From Alitta virens (taxonomy: Eukaryota; Annelida; Polychaeta; Phyllodocida; Nereididae): a stretch of 64,000 nt of DNA. The stretch covers positions 59,497,829 to 59,561,828 of the forward strand of contig OW028573.1 of NCBI GenBank assembly GCA_932294295.1. Direction: 5' to 3'. Positions within the stretch are counted from its first letter, which is position 1; the number at the start of each line of letters is the position of its first letter. The notes beneath the pieces are model-generated. The model saw only the letters and a list, made by a program, of their open reading frames with translations. It was not told the origin of the DNA and ran no database searches. Shown here piece after piece: positions 35,801 through 47,293 of this stretch. Position numbers and translations under genes: made by a program.

Positions 35801-36815
35801 AAGCTCCAACAGAATGAGACAAATCTGCTCAGGCTGAAGATGAGGCAAATTACTTGTCTGGAAAGTATTTATGATGCCCTGAACAGCATCAGGCCACATT
35901 TCCGGCATGGTGTGAAGGGCAAATGAGGCAAGCTGAAAAGAAAAAAAAGAGAAATTTATCAATAAATGTTTAAATCAGAAAATTTCCACAGCTTTTGCAA
36001 ATGTGTAACCACTTACTGTAACACATAGCCTGGTCAAAACAACTTTCGGACCAAGCGCAAACTTGGCTATGTGGTCAAATAATTGGCTTCGCAAGGGTCC
36101 AATTTGTTCTGGAGAGAGTTGATACCTGCGTAAGAATAAACATAATTATGCTTAAAAGTGTGCAAGGTGATATTTAAGCCAAACTGTACTGAAAATTAAT
36201 GTACATAATTATATATCACTCACCAATATCTGGAAACCTTGACATGAAGACAACTTGCTCCAAAAAACTGTGTTTCAGTCCCCTGCAACAGAACATAATA
36301 CAGCATTCAAAACAATGTAACAGTATATGTGTTACTGGTAAAAATATTAACAGTTCATTTGAGATTCATACATGGGATTATTTGGTTTATTGTTATTTGT
36401 AAATGTCAGTCTCACCTTTTTGGGATCCAGAAGCTGCCATGAAAATGTCCAGGCTTCGTTAGATACTTGGGCTGCTGTGAGCCACTGATGAACTTGCATC
36501 TGAGTGCTGGCATCATGATAAAATTGATGCAACGCCTGAAAAAAAAGAAAATAAATGAATAATCTGACATCCTATGTAATCAATGAGAACTAATACTTAT
36601 ACAACTGTATTATATGCATCACATTTTCACATATTATGAAAATTGTACACCAGTACTTTCAATCATATGAATCATTTTAACCATGCAGTAAATAGGCTAC
36701 AATTAAAGACAGGGGATTGCCATTAGGAGTTATAAAGGTACACCCATCCCACATGCAAGCTGACAAGACATAACTTGACACCAACCTTCTCAACATTTTC
36801 TGCAGTGACCTCCAT
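29842..36815 (-). CDS. IPO13: Importin-13 nuclear transport receptor
   Basis: Twenty-seven exons join in frame to 955 aa: 36815-36786, 36535-36416, 36282-36224, 36125-36017, 35932-35780, 35672-35600, 35460-35244, 35139-35055, 34931-34800, 34703-34623, 34536-34398, 34293-34244, 34129-34028, 33941-33794, 33479-33298, 33194-33168, 33059-32925, 32816-32670, 32442-32362, 32265-32128, 31627-31531, 31419-31367, 31115-31049, 30936-30878, 30783-30694, 30219-30038, 29953-29842. Human IPO13 is 963 aa. Matching blocks run the full length: TAENVEKALHQFYHD at the start, LLELLTVLPEE, the helical repeats, and NKNRVKETISEYTLRWRGLY at the end. IPO13 is a RanGTP-dependent beta-karyopherin carrying cargo both into and out of the nucleus. 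The start is the ATG at 36815, giving MEVTAENVEK as exon 1. No frame defects were found. Confidence 0.95.
30282..30352. promoter_or_regulatory. Cluster of promoter-like motifs in an IPO13 intron
   Basis: Within 71 bp lie a CTCF-like CCACCAGGTGGC (30282-30293), an inverted CCAAT box ATTGGC (30315), an E2F-like TTCCCGCCC (30329-30337) and a second ATTGGC (30347). The cluster is unusual inside an intron near the gene's 3' end. No transcript start can be shown from sequence alone. Confidence 0.35.
31708..31830. repeat. MITE-like inverted repeat in IPO13 intron
   Basis: Arms of about 38 bp at 31708-31744 and 31792-31830 are reverse complements with a few mismatches (ATGGTCATCTTCAGCAGA versus TCTGCTACAGATAACCAT). 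The spacer is about 47 bp. No coding capacity. Confidence 0.65.
33168..33194 (-). other. 27-nt microexon in IPO13
   Basis: This encodes AVIEAGNLK in phase 0 between a CATCAG acceptor and a GTATGA donor. The residues fill the position where the human protein has the helix before MWLMQALGF, so the exon is likely constitutive although skipping would keep the frame. Confidence 0.75.
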
Positions 36816-38579
36816 CACTTCACTGATAATCTATCCAATTTTCATTAACTCATGCATGTATCTTCAAATAAGCATCCTGAAAAGAAAATCAAAATGGACT
36901 TAAGAATAAGACAGGAGAAATATTATAGCAAAAACCTTGAGACTTTCTGTCACAATATACATTACAACTAGACATCGTATGCTATATGATACCATATTCC
37001 AAACGATACTTATATGAAATTCGACATTTCATACAATTATACATATATATATAACTAGACCTGACGGCGCTCTTGACAGAGGGGTTGATGAAACTAATTA
37101 TAGTTGATAATCACAGGAAATGTGGCAGAAAATGGAGCTGAAGTTTATGAATATGATTTGAATTAGTTGAATGACTGACATGCAAGAGAGACTAGACCTG
37201 ACAGCTCTCATGACGGAGAAGGAGACAGATAGAACAATCGGTAAAGTACATGTTCAACTTTTTATACTGGTCGAATCCTACAAAGGTTTACAATTCTCTA
37301 ACTATTGTTATGCCAACACTAAATAAAGACAATATAGGCCCAGACTTTCCAACTTTGTGGAAAAATATTTGTCCGTTCCATATTCAGAAGCATTTTGTAG
37401 CTCCTAGTCACATAGCCCAGCAGCTGGACCAGGCTTACACCGACAGATTTTACAAATGGTGCGGGATCAACAAATTCTAAATTTAAAATTACATAAATAA
37501 TTGCTGTGTGTTTCATATTAAGTAAAAAAAAAATTATGTTACTAGACAGGCACATAAAAGATGTGGGACATCAAGCAATCTGGATGCAGTTAGATAGCTA
37601 GTGTATTCTGAGCTGTATAGGCCTTCTTCCCCTATAAATATAAAATGTTGGGAAGAAATCAGGTGGGATATTTCCTATGTGGGATATATTTTACTCACAA
37701 TTAGGGTGAATTAGTCACTCTTTTTATGGAGTCATTTTTAACCCATGTAGGACACTATTCCACTTTTAGTCAAGTTAAACCCGATGCAGTTAACATGACC
37801 ATCTCAAAAGATGTAAAGCCATTAATGAAAGATGTTACTGTTCAAAGAATACTAATGAGCCCATGGAACCAAGACAACAGATTTTACTGTACCAGAGATA
37901 CAATGAATATATTTAATGCTTCTGACACTCAAACTTGAATTGAAATCATTTATATTTGGCATATAATTTTACAGTTTCACTATTTATACTTTCATTATTG
38001 ATTCTCGATGATTATAAATGGTCTATGATAAACTATCATATCCACAATGCTATGATAATGTCATATAGTTTTCTGACATAATAACAAATTGTATAAATAA
38101 ATAATCAGTTCCAGGAGATGACAACATGGGGTATGAAAACCATTTAAATTATGAATTGTAGAATCAACATGCTAGTCAAATTTTTAGAGTGAGTCTCACT
38201 CATTTGGTTTCTGTCTCACTCCTCTAGACTTGAGTATTTTCTTCTGAGAAAAGTTGAACATTCATGCGGACCTATTCAAAGGTCAGTTAGTCTTCCTTTC
38301 ACAGCTCAGTGATTTCTCGCAGAGCCAATTGTTATGCAAGTCCTAAATATCAATTAAGGCATGAATTAAAGCCAAGAGCAGATTACAGTGAAAAGTTAAA
38401 GAAGTGAAAGCAGTCCACACATTCCACGTTGTTTTAGCGAGACAAAGAGCTCCAGGGCAGCTCCAAGCAGGTTGTACATTGCATGACTGCACCAGTTGTC
38501 TTAAGAGACTGAAACAATGCCATCAACTATAGCTACTGTAAAAATTAAAAACCACAGTTTTGAAAAAGCATTCATCATG
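36816..38579. other. Region upstream of IPO13; two unrecognised short open frames
   Basis: The IPO13 promoter should lie near 36816, but no TATA box is clear. A short direct repeat (ACTAGACCTGAC) occurs at about 37056 and 37192. Plus-strand frames at 37250-37480 (76 aa, with HIAQQLDQAYTDRFYKW) and 37726-37938 (70 aa, with THVGHYSTFSQ) look protein-like in composition but match no family I know. They could be exons of a small gene divergent from IPO13 or chance frames. Confidence 0.3.
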
Positions 38580-39386
38580 AAAGTTGTCGCTGTCAATAGA
38601 CTTGCTGGCATTAATAACGATTATTAGTCAACTCGCCCTCTAAAAACTCACCACCCACTAGGGGTAGTCAACTCACTGCCTGTTCTAGAAAGTCACCGCT
38701 GGCCGCCTTTCGAGACAAATTACCACTCCATAGTGTTAGAACATGATGCTAACACTCGGTAAAGTATACAAACTAAATTCAAAGAAAATCCGATTATGCA
38801 AAGAAGTTATAGCACTTTACCCCATCATGGGGTAATTACTCCACGGCAACCCTAAAAGCGTTATCACGTGATGTTAACACCCTGTATAATATACAAACCA
38901 AATTCGAAGAAAATCCGATCAACCAAACAGAAGTTTTTAGCATTTCACTCCATCATGGGGTAATAATTACCTATAAGACAAACATAAAAGTTTCAGAACC
39001 CCAACCCTGAATAACATCCCCATGGTATAGTTTTCACTCATAGAAGTAACCATGCTTCCATCAAAATATCCTACCCCAGAGTGAGTATTTCTTCCATGGC
39101 AGAGCTTAATGAAAGACCTTAACTAGAAGGTGCTAACTTTGCCAATGCCAAATGAGTCATGACAATACCTCATCTGTAACTTAGACAAACAGACAAGCTA
39201 AAAGTCATCTCAAAATTTACATTTTTGGGAGCGGTGAGTTGACTAGGAGAGGTGGCTAGTCAATTCATCTCCAATTAAGACCAATAGATATGTCCTTCAT
39301 CTACAAGTTTACTGTGTCAAAATGTTTTGGATCCGCCCCTGGCCTTTGTTATTAACACTGGCAAGTCTATTGACGGCGACAACTTT
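38580..39386. mobile_element. Non-autonomous DNA transposon with 39-bp terminal inverted repeats
   Basis: The left arm 38580-38618 (AAAGTTGTCGC through TTAATAAC) is the reverse complement of 39348-39386 with about five mismatches. The 807-bp element carries secondary inverted motifs (AGTCAACTC near 38628 and GAGTTGACTAG near 39236). It also has two imperfect tandem units of about 120 bp between 38743 and 38975, each with a CCATCATGGGGTAAT block. No transposase frame is present. Confidence 0.7.
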
Positions 39387-41527
39387 TGTGACAGATTGTG
39401 TAATTTGTCATCAGTAATCAAAGATTATTTGTCATTTTGTGGGTTGATTACGAAATGGTTTTATTGACGAAAAAAAATAAAAATAAAAATTTCATGTCAA
39501 CACTAAGTATATGTATAATGAGAACCAAAGAGACATTCACAATTAATTATCTCTATGCATAGTACTATATAGGGGTCATTTTACAGAAACAGTTCTGGTC
39601 ACTGAAAGTCAAGTGCAATTGTAGGAGAATGACAATCAAGAAGCAATTAAACCCGGAGCCTAACACCTTTCCATGAGTAAATTATTAAAGAAAAAATGGA
39701 GCACACAAAATATAAAGACATTAACAGAATAGGCCAATTTCTGTATTCAAATTAATTGGGCTTCTCTTATTTTATTTGAACTATTTTGAAGAAAACGTAC
39801 TGGCCTGAAACTGATTTAAATGAATAAATATAAAAAATCATAGAAGAATCAATGCAAAGTAATTGGGTATATTATTGATAAGTAACATTTACTGAAATAT
39901 TCAGAGATAATGATTTTGGTTGATACTATAATAAGCATCTTCAAAAAATTTGTCTTTTAGAAGTTGAATGCTTCAATTATTATTGTGCATCTTTGTATTA
40001 AAAAAAATTGATTCAGAATCGAGGCTCAAATCGAAATTCTTCCCAATTAATATTCACCTGTCAAACTGATTTCCCAACCCTAGTTATAAATCAGTATGTT
40101 TTGTACTTTTTTGATAGGGCCTGGGCTGGTTGAGATCAAGGCAGTGGAAGCAGATAAGCCTACATGTATATGTAATATAAGGCAATATTTTTTTATTAAC
40201 GTAACGGAAGGTATTATCGACAAGGCGGGTATTATCGACACTCACATTAGAATGTTAACAATTTTGTTAACTAACTAATTTAAGTGTTGATAATACCCGC
40301 CCTGTCGATAATACCCTCCTTTATGGTAGATGTGTCATTACTTTTTTATATGATGTGTCAAATGTGTCTGGGGTTTAGAGTCTTCAAATTACGTAATGGA
40401 CATACTTTGCCGACTTCACAATTACACCCTTGGCAGGCCTGATCAAACTTGAGCCTTTCTCAGCTCCCTGGAGAGCATACACCCAGCGTGCAGCCTGTTA
40501 GGCTATATAAAATTTCCATTTATACTGAGTGCAAAATAACCTTGACCAAAAAAGCAAAATTTCGAAAAAATCAGGTTTTCAAATGACTATATCTTTCTAA
40601 AAACCAAAAGTCATCAGATTGATATGCATAATTTTCTCAGGAAATATTGTTGATTATTGTTCTAATACTAATAGGTTCTTTTATTCCAAAAACTAAATTT
40701 TGTCAACCATTCTTCTTAAGGTTTTTCTGGAATATAAATGCAAATGTAGAAAATTGCCCTGTTGCTTCATTTATTTTGACCCTGCCCTGGCCATAACTAT
40801 AACCATAGGCATAGAGTAACCATTTAGTATAAGTGAGGAAGCATGCAATGTATGGCGTTGCACTACAAACTGACACAGTCAGGTACACATATTATTTATG
40901 CTTACACCACGACAGGCTTGGCAGGTAAAGCTGTATTCGTTCCAAGCCCTCACCAGAGATCTTTTTCCTCCCCCACTTTCCTTCTTCCAATTTTATCAGC
41001 CGGCCCGCATGCCGGAAACTGAAACCTGACTACGGCGCCTCCTGGTGGAAAACTCATTGCTTTACCTGCCATCTGGTGTGAATAAAAAGGGTGGGCAGGA
41101 ACGTGCTTTGTTCAATGAAATAACGTTTATTAAGTTAGTTACGTTATGTATAGTGTACATTTGTCACTCGATTCAAGATCAAAGAGACCTATATCTTCTC
41201 TGTGGTCAAGATGATATACATGTATGACGTCATGACAACCATAAACATCATGGCGGCTGTTGTCACAACATCACTCATCGTGAACCGACATGCGAAGGAT
41301 TATTACTGCCCAGCAGAAATGCATTGAAAGTTAACATGACAGAAATGTCGGAATTGTGTGCCAGAAAATGAATCAAATGGTGGTCATTCGCGGCTTGCTT
41401 GAATGAAATTACATAGGAAGACATTCCTTTCTGGCATACACCTGCTTTTATACAGGTGTGATAAACAAGTGGAATACAGAACTTTACTGTGGTTTTCCAA
41501 TCAAAGAAACATTGAGCACGCATTAAA
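39387..41527. other. Intergenic region upstream of ARL13B
   Basis: No gene is seen. It includes a long hairpin (40206-40321). Near 41000-41060 is a GC-richer patch with CCGGAAAC (ETS-like) and a CTCF-like motif read on the minus strand (41034-41048). An ATGGCGGC at 41253 resembles a YY1 site. The last two are candidate ARL13B promoter elements. Confidence 0.4.
40206..40321. repeat. Long hairpin / MITE-like palindrome
   Basis: Arms at 40206-40242 and 40283-40321 are almost perfect reverse complements. Within each arm the word GGTATTATCGACA occurs twice, about 18 bp apart. The loop is about 40 bp. No coding capacity. Confidence 0.7.
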
Positions 41528-43894
41528 ATGGGACACTGTCTTACAAAGAACAAAGAACCAGAGAGGTAAAGAGAACGCAACGTCTTAATTGTCATTATCC
41601 CAATTTAAATACAATTGTCTTTATGTTAATTTGCATAATAATTTTAATATTGCCTTAAATATATAGTTGAAAATAATATGATAATGCAATGTGCATGAGA
41701 GGCTGCAGGAGGTGTGATTTAAAATTATACTTTGATTTTTTTTTTTCCATACATATGTGGTAATATCATGTAGATCTACTTAATTGGCTGAAAAATCAAT
41801 CTGAATCCGTGTTGGAAAGACTTCGTTGTTCTGGAGGCTTTGATTGCTAATTAGTTGCAATTCACTTAAATTGACACCTAGGATATCGATACTGAAAAAT
41901 TCAAGGCACTCAACTACAATAAATTAGTTGCAATTCCTCTTCATTTGAAATACCTCAGTTGTATTTAGGCCTGTAGGAATGAGCCTAGAAGCAAAAAGCA
42001 TATCACATACATGCTCTCATGTTAAATTTTATCTAATAGCAATTACATGTACTAGGGTCTAGGTGGGTATGACGTTATACAGAACCCAAAAATGTATATA
42101 CTAAGTACCAGAGAGTAAATTCTGGTAGTACCACACCACTTTTTGATTGAATTTGAGCACTGTATGGTGGGAGAGTTATGTTTTGGACACAATAATTAAC
42201 GTGACATGCAACCGCTAGGTAGCCTAGTGGCTGAATGGTGAACCAGACAACCCGAGTTGTAAACTTTGCTTCAAAATTGATATACATCTGATAGTTGTAA
42301 TGGTCATATATGACAACTAGTGTACAATGGAAACAAGTAATTCCCCTAAAGGGGAGGATTGGTCTAGTAAATGAAAGCAGAGTAAGCAGTGGGAATGATA
42401 GTACTAATACATAAATGTAGCAACAGCAGGTGCAAACTTGAAAATTTTAGTTTTGGTTCAAAATTACAAATTTTAAATTTTGTGTAATATTTAATATATA
42501 GAATTTTAATCCTTTATATTTAACATGCATTATTCAGCCATTTGGATGTGTAAAAAAAAACCTTAGTTCAAGTAGGGGAAAGGCTATTTTATTTAGCACA
42601 CAAAATTTCAAGAATTAATTACTGCAATTTAAGGGCCAATTTGTTCTTAACAATATTGTGTTATCAATATCTGATAAAATTATGTGCAGACATTGTTCAT
42701 GCCTGGGCGATTATTTTTTGTTACAATATGTATTGTTTCTACTTTTTTGGTTACATTGTAGACTATTGTCACAAAATAAAGTTACAAAATCTGTCAATCA
42801 TTGACATTTTAGCCAATCAAATTAAACTAAAATCTGCAAGGCCCTTCCCACTCAACACATTGGCCAATGAGCTTCTTAAATAGGCGGACATCAGACAATA
42901 AATTTATTAAAAAATATTTTGCTGGTAAAATCTGGCCAAATGCCCTGACTTGCACTTTTGAAATGGCCCCTACTATTGTAAGGCATGACACTGTGACGCA
43001 ACGTCGTTTGTGAGCCAGCTCGCCTTGGGACCATCTCAATATATAATAACGTACGTGCATATGGTTGCCTCGTTGTGGCGCAGCGCCAAAGGCATTGTGA
43101 CATCATCAATACAAGTTTGTTGTGACGTTTTGGCCTATTTTTCATCGTGGCGCATCATGACCTCATTATGACTGCGCATTGATCTAACGTTCATTAATTA
43201 GGACAACAAAGTTCCGATCCGGTCATTTGAGAATAGCACGTCAGTAGATTTTGTTTTTGGCCAATCTCTAGTCATAAAAGCCCTACGGGCAGCCTAAAAT
43301 ATAAATTTTGGAAATAAATTTGGGTCCGCTATGCTACACTTAACCCTAATTTTATATAGAATCTATACAATGAAAAAGAAGAAGAAGGGAAGTGCAGTAT
43401 GGTGGACTCAGATTTGTGACCATATTTAGCTCCTCGTTGCTATATAATATATATGCTTATGACGTCAAATGCTTGATTTCAATAAAAATAATGACGGCGG
43501 CTTTATAATCCAGAATGATCAAAGTTTATTATACTTCAAAACTTGGTCAAAATAGTAATATATTTTATATTCCTTTGACGCCACATATGGCGTATATAAA
43601 GTTTCTTCAAGGCAACAGAATCAACAGCCACCTCAATATTTATTTGGTATATGGCATCATTCAATAACTCAATGCTTATACCCTACGGCAACCCTAATTA
43701 CCCCATTTTATTTTTTCTGCTGGGTCTGAAGCTTAGCTTACATGAACAGATGTAACAATGAGATGGAGTATACTCCATATGGTGCATATTTACCCATGGT
43801 CATGGGTGGGGTCTTCACTTGCCTCAGCATAGACGCCTAGTACATGCCATTTGATTAGCAAGGCAAGGACTGTAAAATTCTATGGCATTATAAT

Positions 43895-43928
<34 letters not shown>

Positions 43929-46900
43929 TCAATGCATAGGTGTGATAGTCCAGTTGCTTTCATTAGCTTTCATGTGTATGTAATGTATTGTAAATTAATG
44001 GCCTTGATCATAAATTGATATATTTTATATTACTTACTGTAACTATTACTAACTACATACAATTTCAATGTATAGGTCTTTCACAAGGATATATCTGCAC
44101 CATGTCCATACTTCAAATATTTGTATATATGTGGTCATTGGAAATTTATACATTTGATTTCATTTAATTTTAATACATTTGATTTGATTTTAAATCTCCT
44201 GTGCTTCCAGAAACTACACTATTGCTATTCTTGGGCTGGACAATGCTGGAAAAACAGTAACAGCAAAGGGCCTGCAAGGAGGTATGTGTTACAGTTACCA
44301 AACATCATGTGATATTTGTCAGCTTGAAGTGGTGAATGTGACAGTAGAGACTAGTGTGCCTATTGGCATCATTTTGTGGGCTTAATGGGAGTCATTGCAT
44401 TGAACATGGACAGATAAGCTGCGAAGAACATGAACAACTTCATGATATGGCAAATGTGGCAAAATTTACTCTCATCATTAGGAATGAAAAAGCAAATTTA
44501 TGAGGCATATGTATTTTTGTCTTATAATACCTAAAATTAGGCTGAAAAATGTGCCTTATAGAGAGCTGTGCCTTAGCTAATCTAATCCCGTCTTCAAGTA
44601 TTTAACATCTGTTGTTCTTCAAGTATTTAACATTTCACACTTTATGGAATTCATTTCATGGACACCTGATATCTACCATCAGAATAGTGTTTTTGTGAAA
44701 TATATGAAAGAAAATGCAATGTACTGTATTGTTCTCTGTTTTCAGATCCACCAGACTTGGTGACTCCAACTTTAGGATTTTCAAATATTGAATTTAAATT
44801 AGATAAATTTAAAGTGACTATGTTTGATCTTGGTGGAGGAAAGAAAATTAGAGGTATCTGGAATACATACCTGAATGAAGTGTATGGAATCATATATGTC
44901 GTTGACTCCACTGACAGTGAACGACTTCAGGAATGCAGTGAGGTGCTTAAGCAGCTTTTGGAAAATCCAAAGATATCTGGAAAACCTATACTATTGTAAG
45001 TTCTTTAGTCCTAACCTAATTAAATTAAATTTTTATTTTATTTTTTTAATGAACTGTTATTTCGATTGAATAAACTGGGTGTAAATGAGAGAAATGCACA
45101 TAACATACCGTAAAAAAATTGTGCTTGATATCTTTACAGACTTGCCAACAAACAAGATTGTCATGGTGCATTAGATGAAATAGAAATTTGTGAAAACTTG
45201 AATCTAGAAAGTATGGTGAACATCAACAAGTGCCCATGTAGAGTTGTAAGTATTGCTTGATTGAATTTTTACACATGCTGAGACCTTGCATAGTAGCGAA
45301 AGATTAACTGAAAGAGCTTTATTGACACCAACTTATGTCCGTACACTGGTTGGTATTTGGGATGCCGTGGTCTACCATCTAGTGGTTAAGGTGTTTGCCT
45401 GCCATCCGCAAGGTTGTGGGTTCGAACCCCCACCATGGCATCGAGGAGTTGAGCAGAACCTCATCAACCATTGCCTCACACCACCCAGGTGCAATGGGTA
45501 CTCGGCATTAGGCACCAAAAGTGATGGCACTGGTGTGAGCTCTTAAGCCCCTGAGTTCTCCCCAGGGAGTTAGAAAGACTCTGAATTGGCCTGCCAAGGG
45601 TGTAATTGTAAAGTCTGTTGAAACTGCTGAGAGGTGATTCTAGACTATACTCGCCTGCAAGTAGTAGTTGAGAAATTTTACCAAATTACAAGCAGAATTC
45701 GATGCAATGACTATGAAAATCAAACCACATACTTCTCTGACATTATTTATGTCATTTATACATTGCAGGAAACTTGTTCTGCAGTATTAGGTCATGGCAA
45801 AAAACTAGACCCTTCTATATTTGCTGGTGTGAGATGGCTACTGAATACAATAACAATGAACTGGGACAAACTGGATGCCAGGGTGAAATCTGACATGGCT
45901 GTGCAGAAAGAGCTAAAGAAAAAGGAACGGGAAGAGAAAATGGAAAGACTTAGAATTCAAAGGGAAGAGAAGTAAGACACAGATTATAATATATGTAACA
46001 TCTTACAACTAAAAAGAAAGAAAAAAGCTGGCTTTTTTACCTGCAGTTTTCCTTTTTAATGCAGAGAAAAGAAAAAACAAGAAAAGGGATATGACAGTGA
46101 AGATGATGAAGGTGACGACCAAAATGATGGTCTAGTTGATGGAGATCCATTTAAGGCTGTAAATGTTTCAGAATTGGAGAAAAAGGTTAGTGTGTATATT
46201 ATAAATTCCTATTTATGTTGAATCCTTACTGCAATGAACTTTTATTCATTCAGATAAAATGCTTACTGTGCCATTTACTATGTAAAATATCTTTTCAACA
46301 GGAAAAAGAAAGGAAGAAGAAGAAAAAACTGAAGCAAAAACAAATGTTAGATGCAACTGACCTCAATGCTGACCCTAATGATACAGAGAACAATCAGGGT
46401 TCTATTACAACTAGGTCTTTAGACAGCCCTAGGCTTAGCAGACCTAAGAAAGGGCAACTGTTGAACTCTTCACCTACGTTAACTCTAGCATCTGAGTCTC
46501 AGAATGGGTATGGACGATTCCATAACAATGATGAAGAGACTGGTGAAATTAACCCTAGTTTTAGCCGTCCTCTTCCTTGGCAGCGCAGACCATCTCCCCG
46601 TCCAGAATCTCCTTCAGTGCCTACTATGTCACCCCATTTATCAAGGAGGACATTTGATGCCCTTGGCTTAGAACCTGCAGGTCGGCGATTAGCACCAGCT
46701 CTTAAACTTGAACCTTTGGAAACATGTGAGTTTTATGTTTCACATTTAATTTAATTAATGCATCAGTTGGATTTATGTATAAGCTTTAAGGCTGGTTTAA
46801 ATTATTGAGCTCCTCAAGACATGGGGAAAATTTTTGTTGTAGAGATATGACATGACCGACTTGATGCCTATTAACTGATAGTGTTGTCATTGACTTTGCA

Positions 46901-47293
46901 GATGAAAAGAAACCCAAGAAAAAGAAAAGAGCAAAGAGAAATCAAACTGGTCCCTTTGATACTGATAGCAACAGAACAGATGAATCTGATGAGCAGACAT
47001 CATGGGAACCTTCATCTCGATCTATGTTTAAAGCCTCCAAAAGTCCACGACTTGATCCTCTTCAAGAGCCTGAGAGTGAATCTGAGTGTGAGTTTCCAGT
47101 GCTTCTTTAATGTAGACCAAAACACTTTCATGTAATTATGGAACTTACCCAGATTTGTTTGGGTTGTCATTGTTTAATACTTTCTTGTATGTTTGTAGCT
47201 TTCTCTGCCAGATGGGGTTTAGCAGAAGATCTAGAACCACAACCAGTTCAGAGGAATGGTCCTAATAGCGAATACGAAGACATTGTCACATGA
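41528..47293 (+). CDS. ARL13B: ADP-ribosylation factor-like protein 13B
   Basis: Nine exons join in frame to 497 aa: 41528-41565, 44211-44281, 44746-44995, 45140-45245, 45769-45971, 46065-46185, 46302-46725, 46902-47087, 47199-47293. The GTPase domain has P-loop GLDNAGKT (21-28), switch I PTLGF, a DLGGG (64-68) with Gly at the usual catalytic Gln as in human ARL13B, and LANKQD (121-126). A charged coiled coil follows (KKKEREEKMERLRIQREEK), then a Pro/Ser-rich tail with LKLEPLE and RLDPL (454-458). Human ARL13B is 428 aa and acts in the ciliary membrane as exchange factor for ARL3. Exon 1 is short and lies 2.6 kb upstream; it is supported by splice phase, an upstream in-frame stop (41513-41515) and a Cys/Lys/EP-R pattern like the human N-terminus. 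A SINE occupies intron 4. Confidence 0.93.
43228..43300. repeat. Dispersed repeat, inverted partner at the right window edge
   Basis: The sequence from GAGAATAGCACGTCAGTAGA through GCCCTACGGGC is found as its reverse complement at 63920-64000, nearly unchanged. It lies in ARL13B intron 1. Confidence 0.7.
43719..43855. repeat. Family B repeat fragment in ARL13B intron 1
   Basis: This shares TGGGTCTGAAGCTTAG, CATGGGTGGGGTCTT and CTTGCCTCAGC with the element at 27993-28186. The tRNA-like head is not present, so it is a truncated or rearranged copy. Confidence 0.55.
43898..43926. repeat. (TA)n microsatellite
   Basis: About 14 TA dinucleotides without interruption, in ARL13B intron 1. Confidence 0.9.
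45358..45640 (+). mobile_element. tRNA-derived SINE, family C, in ARL13B intron 4
   Basis: The head has an A-box region (CATCTAGTGGTTAAGG) and a textbook B box (GGGTTCGAACCCCC at 45418-45431), closing with CCATGGCATC that pairs with GATGCCGTGG at the start. This gives a tRNA-like acceptor stem. A body of about 200 bp follows (CCAGGTGCAATGGGTACTCG, CTGAATTGGCCTGCCAAGGG). It is inserted between 45245 and 45769 and gives a chance 86-codon frame. Confidence 0.75.

Noticed and set aside
41253..41330. ATGGCGGCTG start in good context upstream of ARL13B
   Set aside because: The frame closes after about 25 codons and does not join any ARL13B exon. The ATG at 41528 fits splice phase and motif; the GC-rich word is more likely a promoter element.
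45361..45434. Possible functional tRNA gene
   Set aside because: The B box is good, but the anticodon arm is irregular and a SINE body follows directly; read as a SINE head. The same applies to the heads at 4640 and 28186.
45286..45546. 86-codon plus-strand frame in ARL13B intron 4
   Set aside because: It runs through the tRNA-derived SINE and has no protein-like signature.
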